From positions 62,001 through 126,000 of the forward strand of contig CAWCKS010000005.1 in NCBI GenBank assembly GCA_963796195.1: a stretch of DNA of 64,000 bases. The letters run 5' to 3'. The DNA is from CAWCKS01 sp963796195 (lineage in GTDB: Bacteria > Pseudomonadota > Alphaproteobacteria > Rhizobiales > Xanthobacteraceae). The stretch's first letter is position 1. Each line of letters opens with the position of its first letter. Under the pieces are notes generated by a model. It searched no databases. It saw nothing but the letters and a program-made list of their open reading frames with translations, and was not told the DNA's origin. Below are positions 1 through 9,149 of the stretch, piece after piece. A program made the translations under genes and the position numbers.

Positions 1-132
1 CACCGGGTAGGTTGCTTCCTTCAGCGCCAGCGCGCGCGTGGTGTCGGCGATCACCTTGCCGCCGGCCAGTACGCGGACGCGCTTCGGGTTCGGCGTGATG
101 GTGATGGGATGATCGGGGCCCGGAATTTTCAT
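1..132 (-). CDS. DUF427 domain protein (partial, N-terminus only)
   Basis: Reverse-strand reading frame starting with ATG at 132 and running off the left edge. The 44 visible residues (MKIPGPDHPITITPNPKR..., then VRVLAGGKVIADTTRALA...) look like the start of the DUF427 family, small soluble proteins of unknown reaction. It is divergent from bolA with about 60 bp between the two starts, so a shared promoter region is likely. The call rests on the N-terminal match only. Confidence 0.7.
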   Translation of the reverse strand, partial: MKIPGPDHPITITPNPKRVRVLAGGKVIADTTRALALKEATYPV

Positions 133-193
133 GGTGTGTCTCCAGCGTTTCCGCGAATATAATGGCGACATCTGATTTGTGGAGGTTCTCCAG

Positions 194-430
194 ATGGCAA
201 TGGACGCCCGGGATATCGAGACCATGATCAAGGCGGCCATCCCGGATGCCGAAGTGACGATCCGCGACCTCGCCGGCGACGGCGATCACTATGCCGCGAC
301 CGTTGTTTCCGAGAGTTTTCGGGGCAAATCGCGGGTTCAGCAGCACCAAATCGTCTACCAGGCCCTGAAAGGCCGGATGGGCGGCGTGCTGCACGCGCTG
401 GCGCTGCAGACCGGCGTGCCGGAGAAATAG
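194..430 (+). CDS. BolA family protein
   Basis: A 78-residue BolA-like protein. The family partners with monothiol CGFS glutaredoxins to bind [2Fe-2S] clusters and takes part in iron-sulfur trafficking or sensing. The short alpha/beta fold shows the usual DHYAATVVS strand and the conserved RVQQHQIVYQAL segment with its ligand histidine. I chose ATG at 194 because GGAGG at 181-185 sits at proper spacing; a GTG at 179 and an ATG at 200 are alternatives. The cognate glutaredoxin gene grxD lies 3.9 kb downstream on the same strand. It is separated by an LtrA-like gene and the oppositely oriented egtD/egtB pair, which looks like an insertion into a normally tight bolA-grxD pair. Confidence 0.9.
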   Translation: MAMDARDIETMIKAAIPDAEVTIRDLAGDGDHYAATVVSESFRGKSRVQQHQIVYQALKGRMGGVLHALALQTGVPEK

Positions 431-445
431 GTCCGCGCCCGGCCG

Positions 446-1708
446 ATGACAGCGAGCGATCGCGAGCTTCAAAGCGTCACCGTCGAGATCACGCAGATGT
501 CATTGATGCGCGTGCGCCGGCCGCACGAGCATCACCGCGTCACGTATGTCGAACTGCTGTTCGACCTGGTGTTCGTGTTCGCGGTGACGCAGATATCGCA
601 CGCGCTGCTTGGTGATCCCACCGCACTCGGCCTCGTTCATACCACGCTGCTGTTCCTCGCGGTGTGGTGGGTGTGGATCTACACCTCCTGGATCACCAAT
701 TGGCTTGACCCGGAGCGACTGGCCGTCCGCGTCATGCTGTTTGCGCTGATGCTCGGCGGCCTCGTGCTGTCGACCTCGATCCCCAAGGCTTTCGATAGCC
801 GCGGGCTCGCGTTTGCGGTCGCCTACACCGCCATGCAGGTCGGCCGCACCGTGTTCATGTTTTTCGCGGTGCCGGCGAGCGAGGGCAGGCTGCGGCGCAA
901 CTTCACGCGCATCCTGATCTATCTTCTCATCTCCGGAGTGTTCTGGATTCTTGGCGCGTTCTCCGACGGGCAAGCCGAGCTCTCCTGGTGGATCGCGGCG
1001 CTCGCGGTCGAGTATGTCTCGCCTTACGCCAATTTCTGGGTACCGGGCCTTGGCGCGTCCGCCGTCAGGGACTGGACGGTCGAAGGCGGTCACATGGCCG
1101 AGCGCTGCGCGCTCTTCATCATCATCGCGGTTGGAGAATCGATCGTCGTGAGCGGGGCGGCGTTTGCCGCACTCTCCTGGACACACGCCAACATCGGAGC
1201 CTTTGCGTCGGCGTTCATCGCAAGCCTCGCGATGTGGTGGATCTATTTCCACAAAGGGGCCGAGGCGAGCGCAGAGAACATTTCAAACGCAGCCGCCCCT
1301 GGCCGGATCGCGCGCCTCGCCTACACCTACCTGCACATGCCGATCGTGGCCGGCATCATCGTCAGCGCGGTCGGCGACGATCTTGCGCTGACCCATCCCT
1401 TTGGTCCGAACGATCTCAAGACCGTGCTCAGCCTGGTCGGCGGCCCCTTGCTGTTCCTGATCGGCACCATCCTGTTCAAGCACACCATCCACGGCTGGTT
1501 TCAGCTGTCGCACCTCGTCGGTATCGCTGTGCTATTTCCGATGCTGTGGTACGGCGGCCTGGTATCGCCGCTCACGCTGTCGGCGGCAACCACGGCCGTA
1601 CTGGTCGTGGTGGGCATCTGGGAGGCGATCTCGATCGGCTCGAAAGCCACGTTGCGCCACAAGGAGCTAGTTCGCGCGCAGCGCATGAACGGAGAACATC
1701 CGCTCTGA
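446..1708 (+). CDS. Low temperature requirement A (LtrA) family membrane protein
   Basis: A 420-residue, very hydrophobic protein matching the LtrA family, whose biochemical role is unknown. The signature stretch is VTYVELLFDLVFVFAVTQIS near residues 33-52, followed by about ten predicted transmembrane helices to the C-terminus. ATG at 446 lies 15 bp after bolA; a second ATG at 497 would remove 17 residues that are not part of the conserved domain, so the start is uncertain. The 3' end overlaps the end of convergent egtD by about 40 bp. Confidence 0.82.
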   Translation: MTASDRELQSVTVEITQMSLMRVRRPHEHHRVTYVELLFDLVFVFAVTQISHALLGDPTALGLVHTTLLFLAVWWVWIYTSWITNWLDPERLAVRVMLFALMLGGLVLSTSIPKAFDSRGLAFAVAYTAMQVGRTVFMFFAVPASEGRLRRNFTRILIYLLISGVFWILGAFSDGQAELSWWIAALAVEYVSPYANFWVPGLGASAVRDWTVEGGHMAERCALFIIIAVGESIVVSGAAFAALSWTHANIGAFASAFIASLAMWWIYFHKGAEASAENISNAAAPGRIARLAYTYLHMPIVAGIIVSAVGDDLALTHPFGPNDLKTVLSLVGGPLLFLIGTILFKHTIHGWFQLSHLVGIAVLFPMLWYGGLVSPLTLSAATTAVLVVVGIWEAISIGSKATLRHKELVRAQRMNGEHPL

Positions 1709-2668
1709 GTCCGTCCATGTCGAGAGTGGCGTCCAGCCGGTCGCGCGGGCGAGATTGTAGAACCGCGGAATCGAATACTTGTACGAATTCTCGGTGTGAA
1801 TGCTTTCGCCCGTCGTGAACGAGATCGAGCGGCCGCACACCCGTACCATCTGCGGACGGTTGCTGATCAGGTGCATCTCGATGCGGCTGAGCTCGCGGTT
1901 GTAGACCGCGCGATGATCGAACGCAGCAAGGTCGAAGTTGGTGCCGAGTTCGCGGTTCATCCGCACCATCAAGTTCAGGTTGAATTTCGCGGTGACGCCG
2001 GCGGCGTCATTGTAGGCGTCGTACAGAACTTTCTCGTCCTTCTCGAGGTCGACGCCGAGAATGATCAGGGCGTCCTGGCCGAGAATTTCGGCGGCACGCC
2101 GCAGGAAGCGCTCCGCCTCGTGCGGCTCGAAATTGCCGATGGTCGAGCCTGGAAAGAATCCGACCTTCGGCAATGTGCTGACTTCAGCCGGGGAGGCGAA
2201 GGTTTCTGTGAAATCAGCCGCGACCGGATGGACCTTCAGCGCCGGAAAATCGGCGCGCAACGCGCGCGCCTGCGCCTGCAGGAAGTCGGCGGAGATGTCG
2301 ACCGGCACGTAAGCTGCGATATTGCAGCTCTTGAGCAGCAGGCGAACCTTGGTCGTCGCGCCCGCGCCGAACTCGACCAGCGCCGCTTGCTTCGGCAAGA
2401 GCGCTGCGATCTCGTCACCGCGGTCGCGCAGGATGCCAAGCTCGGTGCGCGTTGGATAATATTCCGGCAGCCGCGTGATCTGTTCGAACAGGTCGGAGCC
2501 GGCGGAATCATAGAAATACTTTGGCGACAACTGCTTCGGATGCTTGCCTAACCCGGCCAGCACATCGAGGGCGAAGGTTGAGGCGGTCTCGCCATCGGCC
2601 CTCGCATCCGGAGTCCTTGCGGCGTCAGCAGCAGAGTTCTTCGTCAACGCGGATACATGAACGTTCAT
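1667..2668 (-). CDS. egtD: L-histidine N-alpha-methyltransferase EgtD
   Basis: EgtD uses S-adenosylmethionine to trimethylate the alpha-amino group of histidine to hercynine, the first step of ergothioneine synthesis in the cytoplasm. The 333-residue protein is close to the usual 320 or so. It shows the family N-terminus (LSPKYFYDSAGSDLFEQIT), the SAM-binding VEFGAGATTKVRLLL motif, and FFPGSTIGNFEPHEAERFL. ATG at 2668 is preferred because the frame upstream of it (to 2797) is not conserved and overlaps egtB. It lies 49 bp downstream of egtB on the same strand, so the two form an operon. No egtA, egtC or egtE is nearby. Confidence 0.93.
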   Translation of the reverse strand: MNVHVSALTKNSAADAARTPDARADGETASTFALDVLAGLGKHPKQLSPKYFYDSAGSDLFEQITRLPEYYPTRTELGILRDRGDEIAALLPKQAALVEFGAGATTKVRLLLKSCNIAAYVPVDISADFLQAQARALRADFPALKVHPVAADFTETFASPAEVSTLPKVGFFPGSTIGNFEPHEAERFLRRAAEILGQDALIILGVDLEKDEKVLYDAYNDAAGVTAKFNLNLMVRMNRELGTNFDLAAFDHRAVYNRELSRIEMHLISNRPQMVRVCGRSISFTTGESIHTENSYKYSIPRFYNLARATGWTPLSTWTDSERMFSVHALRAN

Positions 2669-2717
2669 TGCAGCCACCCCGGATGACTTGATGATCGGAT
2701 GATTGGTTCGATGGAGA

Positions 2718-3971
2718 TCAGTTGCCGTAATCCGCAAGCCGCAATCCCATGAATTGCCAGCGCTGGTGCGGATAGAAGAAATTGCGGTAGGTGACACGGC
2801 TGTGACCGTCGGGCGTCGCGAGCGACGAGCCGCGCAGCACTAGCTGGTTGACCATGAACTTGCCGTTGTACTCGCCGAGCGCGCCTTCGACGGCCTGGTA
2901 GCCGGGGTAGGGCGAGTAGGAACTGCGCGTCCACTGCCAGACGATGCCGAACGCGTCGTTCAGCTCGCCGGCACGCGCGGCGACTTCCCATTCCATCTCG
3001 GTCGGAAGGTGCTTGCCGCGCCAGCGCGCATACGCGTCGGCTTCGTAGTAGCTGACATGACACACCGGAGCTTTTGGATCGACCGGCTTGAGGCCGCCCA
3101 GGGTCATGATGTGCCACTGGCCGTCGATGTTGCGCCAGTGACCCGGCGCGTCCCACTCCTGCGCGGTGACAACGGCATGGCCGTCCATCAGCCACAGCGT
3201 CGGCGTGGTGTAGCCGCCATCCGTCACGAACTCGAGCCACTCGCCGTTGGTCACAAGGTCGCGGGCAATGCTGACCGGACCAACCAGCGCGCGATGCGAA
3301 GGGCGCTCATTGTCGAAGCAGAACTCATCGCTCGCATGGCCGACGGTGTGGATGCCCTCAGGCAAATGAAGATAGCCGCCTGTTGTCGTCGACGCCGGCC
3401 AACGCCAGTCGGGATCATAGGCCGGCGCTGTCGGGTTGAACGAGAACGCGTGCAGGATGTCAGTCAGCATCAATTCCTGATGCTGCTGCTCGTGATTGAG
3501 ACCGATCTTGATCAAGGGCTCGAGGGTCGCGAGTAGCTTGTCATCCGCGCCTTGCAGAGCTGACATCATCGCCGCATCGACGTGGGCGCGATAGGCGGTG
3601 ATCTCTGCAACACCCGGGCGCGTAATGACCCCGCGATTGTGGCGCGTGTGCCGCGGCCCGGCGGAGACGTAGTACGAGTTGAACAGAAAGGCGTAGTCCG
3701 GATGGAACGGCCTGTAGCCTTCGACATGCGGGACCAGCAGAAACTGCTCAAAGAACCAGGTCGTGTGCGCGCGATGCCATTTGGCCGGGCTGGCATCTGG
3801 CATGGACTGCACGAGCTGGTCCTCAGGCGATAGCCGTATGGCGCGCCGCTCCGTCTCGCCGCGAACGGCGCGGAAGGCCATGACCAGCCGTTCGGCCGGG
3901 GTCACCTTCGGTTCGGTTGGGGGGGATGCGGACAAAGCGGCCCTGGCCGCCGGAAGACTTGCGTTCGTCAC
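2718..3971 (-). CDS. egtB: Ergothioneine biosynthesis protein EgtB (sulfoxide synthase)
   Basis: A non-haem iron enzyme that couples hercynine to a thiol substrate by oxidative C-S bond formation. The 417 residues show an N-terminal DinB-like domain and a C-terminal FGE-sulfatase domain. Metal-ligand elements are visible: AKWHRAHTTWFFEQF early on and the GLNHEQQHQELMLTDILHAF helix. The FGE part includes NGEWLEFVTDGGY, the CHVSYYEADAYARWRGKHLP segment and the C-terminal FYPHQRWQFMGLRLA. The start is a GTG at 3971; the first downstream ATG would cut into the conserved N-terminus. It is first gene of the egtB-egtD pair. Confidence 0.93.
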   Translation of the reverse strand: MTNASLPAARAALSASPPTEPKVTPAERLVMAFRAVRGETERRAIRLSPEDQLVQSMPDASPAKWHRAHTTWFFEQFLLVPHVEGYRPFHPDYAFLFNSYYVSAGPRHTRHNRGVITRPGVAEITAYRAHVDAAMMSALQGADDKLLATLEPLIKIGLNHEQQHQELMLTDILHAFSFNPTAPAYDPDWRWPASTTTGGYLHLPEGIHTVGHASDEFCFDNERPSHRALVGPVSIARDLVTNGEWLEFVTDGGYTTPTLWLMDGHAVVTAQEWDAPGHWRNIDGQWHIMTLGGLKPVDPKAPVCHVSYYEADAYARWRGKHLPTEMEWEVAARAGELNDAFGIVWQWTRSSYSPYPGYQAVEGALGEYNGKFMVNQLVLRGSSLATPDGHSRVTYRNFFYPHQRWQFMGLRLADYGN

Positions 3972-4292
3972 ACCGAGCTCCGGTTTGGGAGAAGAACGTT
4001 GTCGTTACCGTGGTGTTCCCGGAAAGAACCCGCGCCCAAGATAGGGAGGCTTTCGCGTCCGCAACAGGGCACCGCGGCTATCAAGACAATCGATCGGGCC
4101 CATGATTATGCCTATCATGTCATCAACTTAAACACCGGGCGGTCCAAAAATTGTCAGCAGTTTCGCTTTTTATTGGATGCGGCGGCTTTTCGGGCTACAT
4201 ATATGGCCGACACGGCCGACGCGGCGTTTGGTATCAGAATCAGGCGGATAGCTTCATTCCCGCAGCGGCAGGCCGGCACACAAGGACTGATC

Positions 4293-4628
4293 ATGAGCAT
4301 CGAGCAATTCATCGAAAATGAAGTGAAGTCGAACGACGTCGTGCTGTTCATGAAGGGGACGCCGCAGTTCCCGATGTGCGGCTTCTCTGCCCAGGTGGTG
4401 CAGATCCTCGATCACGTTGGCGTGCCCTATAAGGGCCTGAACGTGCTTGACTCCGATGAGCTCCGCAACGGCATCAAGGGTTACTCGAACTGGCCGACCA
4501 TTCCGCAACTCTATGTGAAGGGCGAGTTCGTCGGCGGCTGCGACATCGTCCGTGAGATGTTCCAGGCCAGCGAGCTGCAGCAGCTGTTTGCCGACAAGGG
4601 CATCGCCGTCCGTCAGGCGGCGGAGTAA
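4293..4628 (+). CDS. grxD: Monothiol glutaredoxin, Grx4/GrxD type
   Basis: A 111-residue CGFS-type glutaredoxin that assembles and transfers [2Fe-2S] clusters, normally with BolA as partner. The active-site loop KGTPQFPMCGFSAQVVQIL holds the single cysteine, and the glutathione-binding WPTIPQLYVKGEFVGGCDIV segment follows. ATG at 4293 fits the family N-terminus (MSIEQFIENEV); the open frame upstream to 3999 is not conserved. About 320 bp of noncoding DNA separates it from divergent egtB and probably holds promoters for both. Confidence 0.96.
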   Translation: MSIEQFIENEVKSNDVVLFMKGTPQFPMCGFSAQVVQILDHVGVPYKGLNVLDSDELRNGIKGYSNWPTIPQLYVKGEFVGGCDIVREMFQASELQQLFADKGIAVRQAAE

Positions 4629-4659
4629 ACTCCTGCGCGGCAGCCTAGGGAGCCGCGCA

Positions 4660-6594
4660 ATGGACATCAGGGTCGATAGCATTGAACCTTTTGCCGAAGG
4701 CCGAGCCTTCGGCAAAGTTGGACCGTATGAGCGCCTCAAGTGCGTCGCGCGCGGCCAGCTCGATCCCTTGGCGTCCCAGAATTCCGGCATCGTCGATCTC
4801 GACAAGGCGCCGCGCGACGCGCGGGGCCTCGTCGACTATGAAGTCGATGTCGAGATCCTTCGCCCCGCCGATCCGGCAAGCGGCAACGGCGTGCTGTTCT
4901 ACGAGGTCACCAATCGCGGCAACAAGATCTTGGCGAGACTGCTGCACGGCGTGCTCTCGCCAAATCCGGCGGACCTGAACGAGCCGAAGACCGCGGCGCA
5001 CGCGGGCAACGGTTTCCTGTTCGAGCGCGGCGCGGCAATCGTTTGGGCCGGATGGGACCCGACGGTCGGTTCGCGTGACGCGACGATGACTGTCCGCTTT
5101 CCGCTTGCGATGGAAGGCGGCAAGCCGATGGTTCGCCGCATCCGAGAGGAATTCCAGGTCGGCAAGCGCATCCCGGAGACGTTCAACACGATCGCGCTGA
5201 CCTATCCGGCGGCGGCGCTCGACAAGACCAAGGCGCGGCTGATGATGCGGGATCGCGAGGGCGATCCGCGCGTCGAAATCCCGCGCGATGCCTGGGAGTT
5301 CGTCGATGACCGTCACGTGCGTATCCTGCCTGAGGGGACGGGGCTGAAGCCGCTGACGATCTACGAGTTCTGGTATGAAGCGACCAATTCGCGCGTGACC
5401 GGCATCAGCTTTGCGATGACGCGTGACCTGATCTCATTCCTGCGCAACGATGCGGCGTCGCCGCTGGCAAACCGGGGCCTCAGGCACAGCATCGCGTTCG
5501 GCATCTCGCAGAGTGGGCGCTTCCTGCGGCACTTCGTCGAGCTCGGCATGAACCGCGATCTTGCTGGCCGGCGCGTATTCGATGGCGTGTTTGCGCATAC
5601 CGGCGGTGCGGCCAAGATTTTTGCCAACCACTCCTTCGCCGAGCCCAATCGCACAGCGTCGCAGCACCACGATCGGCTTTATCCGGACGCGTGGTATCCG
5701 TTTTCGACGGCAGCCACGCCCGATCCATTCTCGGGCCGCAACGAGTCGCTGTTCCGCGGCGACGGTTGCGATCCGCTGTTCATTCAGACCAACACCTCGG
5801 CCGAGTACTGGAACAAGGGAGCTTCGCTCTTGACGATCGACGCGCTGGGCAAGGCCGACCTGACACTGCCGGAGACCTCGCGCGTCTATGTGATCGCCGG
5901 CACCCAGCATGCCAGCAGTGCACCGGCTGCCGAGCGCGGGCCGCTCGCCAATCAAGGCAATCCGCAGAGCGTGGCGCCGGCAATCCGCGCGTTGATGGAT
6001 GCGATGTTCCAGTGGGTGACCGACGGCATAGCGCCGCCGCCGAGCCGGGTGCCGTCGCTGCGGGACGGCACGGCCGTTCGCGTCGAGAGCATGCGCTTTC
6101 CGCACGCGCCCGATTTTGCCACGCCGCGCTGCGTCAACAACATCACGACGGCGGTCGACTGGATTGATCCGCCTGGCAGTCCCGACGGCAAGGCCGCGAA
6201 GCCCGACGGTGAGTACGTCGCGCTGGTGTCGACAGTCGATGCTGACGGCAACGAGACCGCAGGCATCCGGTTGCCGCCGGTCGGCGTGCCGCTTGCGACC
6301 TACACCGGCTGGAATATTTATCGTGAGCTGCCGGGCGAGCTCGGCGATCGCGACGGCTCCTATGTGCCGTTCACGACGACGAAGGCCGAGCGCGCGCGAA
6401 ACGGCGACACACGGCTCTCACTCGAAGAGCGTTATGGCTCGCTCGACGATTATGTCGCGAAGGTGAGGACGTACTGCGATCGGCTCGTTGCCGAGCGACT
6501 ACTGTTGCCCGCCGATGCGAAGACCTATGTCGACGCTGCGAAGGCTTGCAAGGATTTTGCCGCGATCGCAGCGCCCGATGCCGCCGCGAAATGA
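4660..6594 (+). CDS. Alpha/beta hydrolase domain-containing protein
   Basis: A 644-residue protein of the alpha/beta-hydrolase-domain (PF20091-like) family. Its N-terminus (FAEGRAFGKVGPYERL) and the central GISQSGRFLRHFVELGMN with the nucleophilic serine are typical of that family. Substrate is unknown; an esterase-like activity is inference. ATG at 4660 lies 31 bp after grxD. The stop overlaps the ATG of the downstream macrodomain gene (ATGA), implying translational coupling. A perfect 12-bp inverted repeat (4690-4701 with 4705-4716) sits within codons 11-19. Confidence 0.8.
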   Translation: MDIRVDSIEPFAEGRAFGKVGPYERLKCVARGQLDPLASQNSGIVDLDKAPRDARGLVDYEVDVEILRPADPASGNGVLFYEVTNRGNKILARLLHGVLSPNPADLNEPKTAAHAGNGFLFERGAAIVWAGWDPTVGSRDATMTVRFPLAMEGGKPMVRRIREEFQVGKRIPETFNTIALTYPAAALDKTKARLMMRDREGDPRVEIPRDAWEFVDDRHVRILPEGTGLKPLTIYEFWYEATNSRVTGISFAMTRDLISFLRNDAASPLANRGLRHSIAFGISQSGRFLRHFVELGMNRDLAGRRVFDGVFAHTGGAAKIFANHSFAEPNRTASQHHDRLYPDAWYPFSTAATPDPFSGRNESLFRGDGCDPLFIQTNTSAEYWNKGASLLTIDALGKADLTLPETSRVYVIAGTQHASSAPAAERGPLANQGNPQSVAPAIRALMDAMFQWVTDGIAPPPSRVPSLRDGTAVRVESMRFPHAPDFATPRCVNNITTAVDWIDPPGSPDGKAAKPDGEYVALVSTVDADGNETAGIRLPPVGVPLATYTGWNIYRELPGELGDRDGSYVPFTTTKAERARNGDTRLSLEERYGSLDDYVAKVRTYCDRLVAERLLLPADAKTYVDAAKACKDFAAIAAPDAAAK

Positions 6595-7133
6595 CGGCGA
6601 TTGCCTCGCGGACGATCGGTGACGCCACGCTCGAGATCGTCATCGCTGACATTACCACGCTTGATATCGATGCCATCGTCAATGCCGCGAATACCTCGCT
6701 GCTTGGCGGTGGTGGGGTCGACGGCGCGATCCACCGCCGCGCCGGCCCAAAACTGCTCGATGAGTGCCGCACGCTCGGTGGCTGCGCCACCGGTGACGCC
6801 AAGATTACGCATGGCTATGGGCTGCCGGCCCGCCACGTGATCCACGCCGTCGGCCCCGTCTGGCATGGCGGCCAGCAGAACGAGGACGCGTTGCTTGCCT
6901 CTTGCTACCGCCGTGCCATCGAGATTGCGACGGCGACCCGGCTTGCTTCGATTGCGTTTCCTGCGATCTCTACCGGAATCTACCGCTTCCCCGCCGACCG
7001 TGCCGCCGGGATCGCGGTGTTGACGACTGTGCAATCGCTCAAATCGACGACCTCTGTCGATCGCGTGATCTTCTGCTGCTTTGCGGCTGAAAGCGCCGAG
7101 CTGCATCGAGCGGCGCTGGAGGCGATCGCTTAA
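6591..7133 (+). CDS. Macrodomain protein, O-acetyl-ADP-ribose deacetylase type
   Basis: A 180-residue stand-alone macrodomain of the MacroD/YmdB class, which removes acetyl or ADP-ribosyl groups from ADP-ribose derivatives. Diagnostic motifs are AIVNAANTSLLGGGGVDGAI (ribose/diphosphate loop 1), the GYGLPARHVIHAVGP strand and FPAISTGIYRFP (loop 2). The ATG overlaps the TGA of the preceding hydrolase gene. It ends 4 bp from the end of the convergent threonine aldolase gene. Confidence 0.92.
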   Translation: MTAIASRTIGDATLEIVIADITTLDIDAIVNAANTSLLGGGGVDGAIHRRAGPKLLDECRTLGGCATGDAKITHGYGLPARHVIHAVGPVWHGGQQNEDALLASCYRRAIEIATATRLASIAFPAISTGIYRFPADRAAGIAVLTTVQSLKSTTSVDRVIFCCFAAESAELHRAALEAIA

Positions 7134-7137
7134 GCGC

Positions 7138-8209
7138 TTACGACGCTTCGCGCACGATCTCGCGCGTGAGGCCAACGACCTCTTCAACCATCGCCGCCGT
7201 CACGTCGATATGCATGCAGGCGCGCACGCGACCGCCGAGCTGCGACACCAGCACGCCTTTCGCGCGCAGTTTCGACTGAAGTTGCTCGGCGGTGAGGCGT
7301 GGATATGTCGTCGCGACGTAGACCAGGTTGGTCTCAGGCTGCTGCACGTCGAGGCCTTCGATCTGTGACAATCCCCGCGCCAGCGCTCGTGCATTGGTGT
7401 GATCGTCGGCGAGCCGCGCCACGTGATGGTCGAGCGCATACACGCAGGCGGCGGCAATGATGCCGGCCTGCCGCATTGCGCCCCCCAGCCGCTGCTTCCA
7501 GCGCCAGACATCGTCGATGAACTCGCGGCTGCCGGCGAGCACCGCACCAATCGGCGCGCCAAGCCCCTTCGAGAAGTCGATCCACACCGAATCCCAGCCG
7601 GCTGCGATCCGGTCGGCGGCAAGCCCGGTTGCCACCGCGGCGTTGAGCAGCCGCGCGCCGTCCATGTGAGTGCTGAGACCTTGCGCGTGGGCAAGCTCTG
7701 CGACTGCGTCGAGACGCGCTTGCGGCCAGATCGTTCCGCCGCCGATATTGGCGGTCTGCTCGGCACTGACCAGCTTCTGGTTCGGCGCGTAGCGTGATTT
7801 TGCGCGAAACGCCGCGCGCAGCGATGTCGACGTCGTACTGGCCGTCCGGCCCAGGCAGCGGCGTGATCTGGAAGCCGCCGAGGGCGGCGTGCACGCCGCC
7901 TTCGCTGGTGAGAATATGCGCGGTCGGATGTGCGAGGATTTCGTCGCCGGGGCGGCAGTGCGTCAGGATCGCCGCGACGTTGCACATCGTGCCCGACGGG
8001 AGGAACACGGCGGCCTGCTTGCCGAGCAGGGCGGCGACCCGCTCGCACAACAGGTTGACCGTCGGATCATCGCCGACCTGTTCATCGCCCACCTCCGCAT
8101 GCGCCATCGCCTCGCGCATCGCGGGCGTCGGTCGGCTTTGCGTGTCCGACAGCATGTTGATGCGCACCGGCGGCAGTTTTGGATCAAGCGGAGCAGGGGC
8201 GTAGACCAT
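7138..8209 (-). pseudogene. Low-specificity L-threonine aldolase, one frameshift
   Basis: Threonine aldolases are PLP enzymes splitting threonine to glycine and acetaldehyde. Start ATG at 8209 opens with RINMLSDTQSRPTPAMREAM and AVFLPSGTMCNVAA. After YDVD, near base 7825, one extra base shifts the frame. The rest continues in a second frame through SAEQTANIGGGTIWPQARL, the HMDGARLLNAA motif and the PLP-lysine region WIDFSKGLGAPIGAVLAG, to a stop at 7138. Removing one base gives a full 356-residue protein. Nothing else is wrong with the gene, so a sequencing indel is as likely as real inactivation. Confidence 0.85.
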
Positions 8210-8289
8210 GGCGGCGTCCTGATGTAACGTTGCTGCGCTCAAGCATAGAGGTGTGGATGTCAGGCACAAGACGCATTCCGCGGCGAACG

Positions 8290-8317
8290 AAAAAGCCCCG
8301 GCTTGCGCCGGGGCTTT
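8290..8317 (-). terminator. Rho-independent terminator of rpsD
   Basis: A GCCCCGG/CCGGGGC stem with a six-base loop, flanked by AAA and TTT. Read on the minus strand it ends in a run of five T. It lies 30 bp after the rpsD stop. Confidence 0.9.
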
Positions 8318-8347
8318 GCCGATCTGCGAGGTCGCAGAACAGAGATT

Positions 8348-8965
8348 TTATCGCGAGTAATACTCGACGATCAGGTGCGGCTCCATCATCACCGGGAACG
8401 GTACCTCGGCGAGGTTCGGGATGCGGGCGAACTTCGCCGTCATCTTGGAGTGATCGACATCGAGAAAATCAGGCACGTCGCGCTCGGCAAGTTGGGCGGC
8501 TTCGAGCACGACGGTGAGCTGCTTCGAGGCTTCCTTGACCTCGATCGTGTCGCCGACCTTGACGCGGAAGCTCGGAATGGTGACGCGGCGGCCGTTCACC
8601 TTGATGTGGCCGTGATTGATGAACTGGCGCGCGGCGAACATGGTCGCGGCAAACTTGGCGCGATAGATCACGGTATCGAGCCGGCGCTCGAGCAGGCCGA
8701 TCAGGTTCTCTCCGGAATCGCCCTTGAGCCGGCTCGCCTCGACATAGATGCCGTGGAACTGCCGCTCCGAAATGTTGGCGTAGTAACCCTTGAGCTTCTG
8801 CTTGGCGCGGAGCTGCACGCCGAAGTCGGAGAGCTTTCCCTTGCGGCGCTGGCCGTGCTGGCCGGGGCCGTACTCGCGGCGGTTCACGGGGCTCTTCGGG
8901 CGGCCCCAGATATTCTGGCCCATACGGCGATCGATCTTGTATTTCGCCTCACTACGCTTTGTCAT
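8348..8965 (-). CDS. rpsD: 30S ribosomal protein S4
   Basis: A 205-residue primary 16S rRNA-binding protein that nucleates small-subunit assembly. The N-terminus (MTKRSEAKYKIDRRMGQNIW) and NRREYGPGQHGQRR are alphaproteobacterial S4 features. The S4 RNA-binding domain runs from about residue 95 (LDTVIYRAKFA) through INHGHIKVNGRRVTIPSFRV. It is a single-gene unit bounded by its own terminator downstream and a 184-bp leader with two strong hairpins upstream. Confidence 0.98.
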   Translation of the reverse strand: MTKRSEAKYKIDRRMGQNIWGRPKSPVNRREYGPGQHGQRRKGKLSDFGVQLRAKQKLKGYYANISERQFHGIYVEASRLKGDSGENLIGLLERRLDTVIYRAKFAATMFAARQFINHGHIKVNGRRVTIPSFRVKVGDTIEVKEASKQLTVVLEAAQLAERDVPDFLDVDHSKMTAKFARIPNLAEVPFPVMMEPHLIVEYYSR

Positions 8966-9034
8966 CGCGTCCTCATTTCTCGAAGTTGAAGGAACGCGCC
9001 CTCCTGTGCCCGGGCGAAGCGCCCAAAGCCGACA

Positions 9035-9105
9035 GGTTCACCTCAAAAGCCTGACGAGGTGAACCGCGGGTCGCGAAACGCAACGCGGGCCGAAACGGGC
9101 CCGCG
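9035..9105 (-). promoter_or_regulatory. Two hairpins in the murI-rpsD gap (possible rpsD leader structure)
   Basis: Between murI and rpsD lie two perfect inverted repeats: a 10-bp stem at 9035-9044/9056-9065 and an 8-bp GC stem at 9084-9091/9098-9105. Neither is followed by a T-run on the minus strand, so neither looks like a standard terminator. They could end murI transcription weakly or form an S4-responsive leader, as S4 autoregulates in other bacteria. That role is inference. Confidence 0.4.
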
Positions 9106-9149
9106 AGCAGGGCGGCTTGTAGGGCAGAAAGACCTGATCGTCAACGGCT

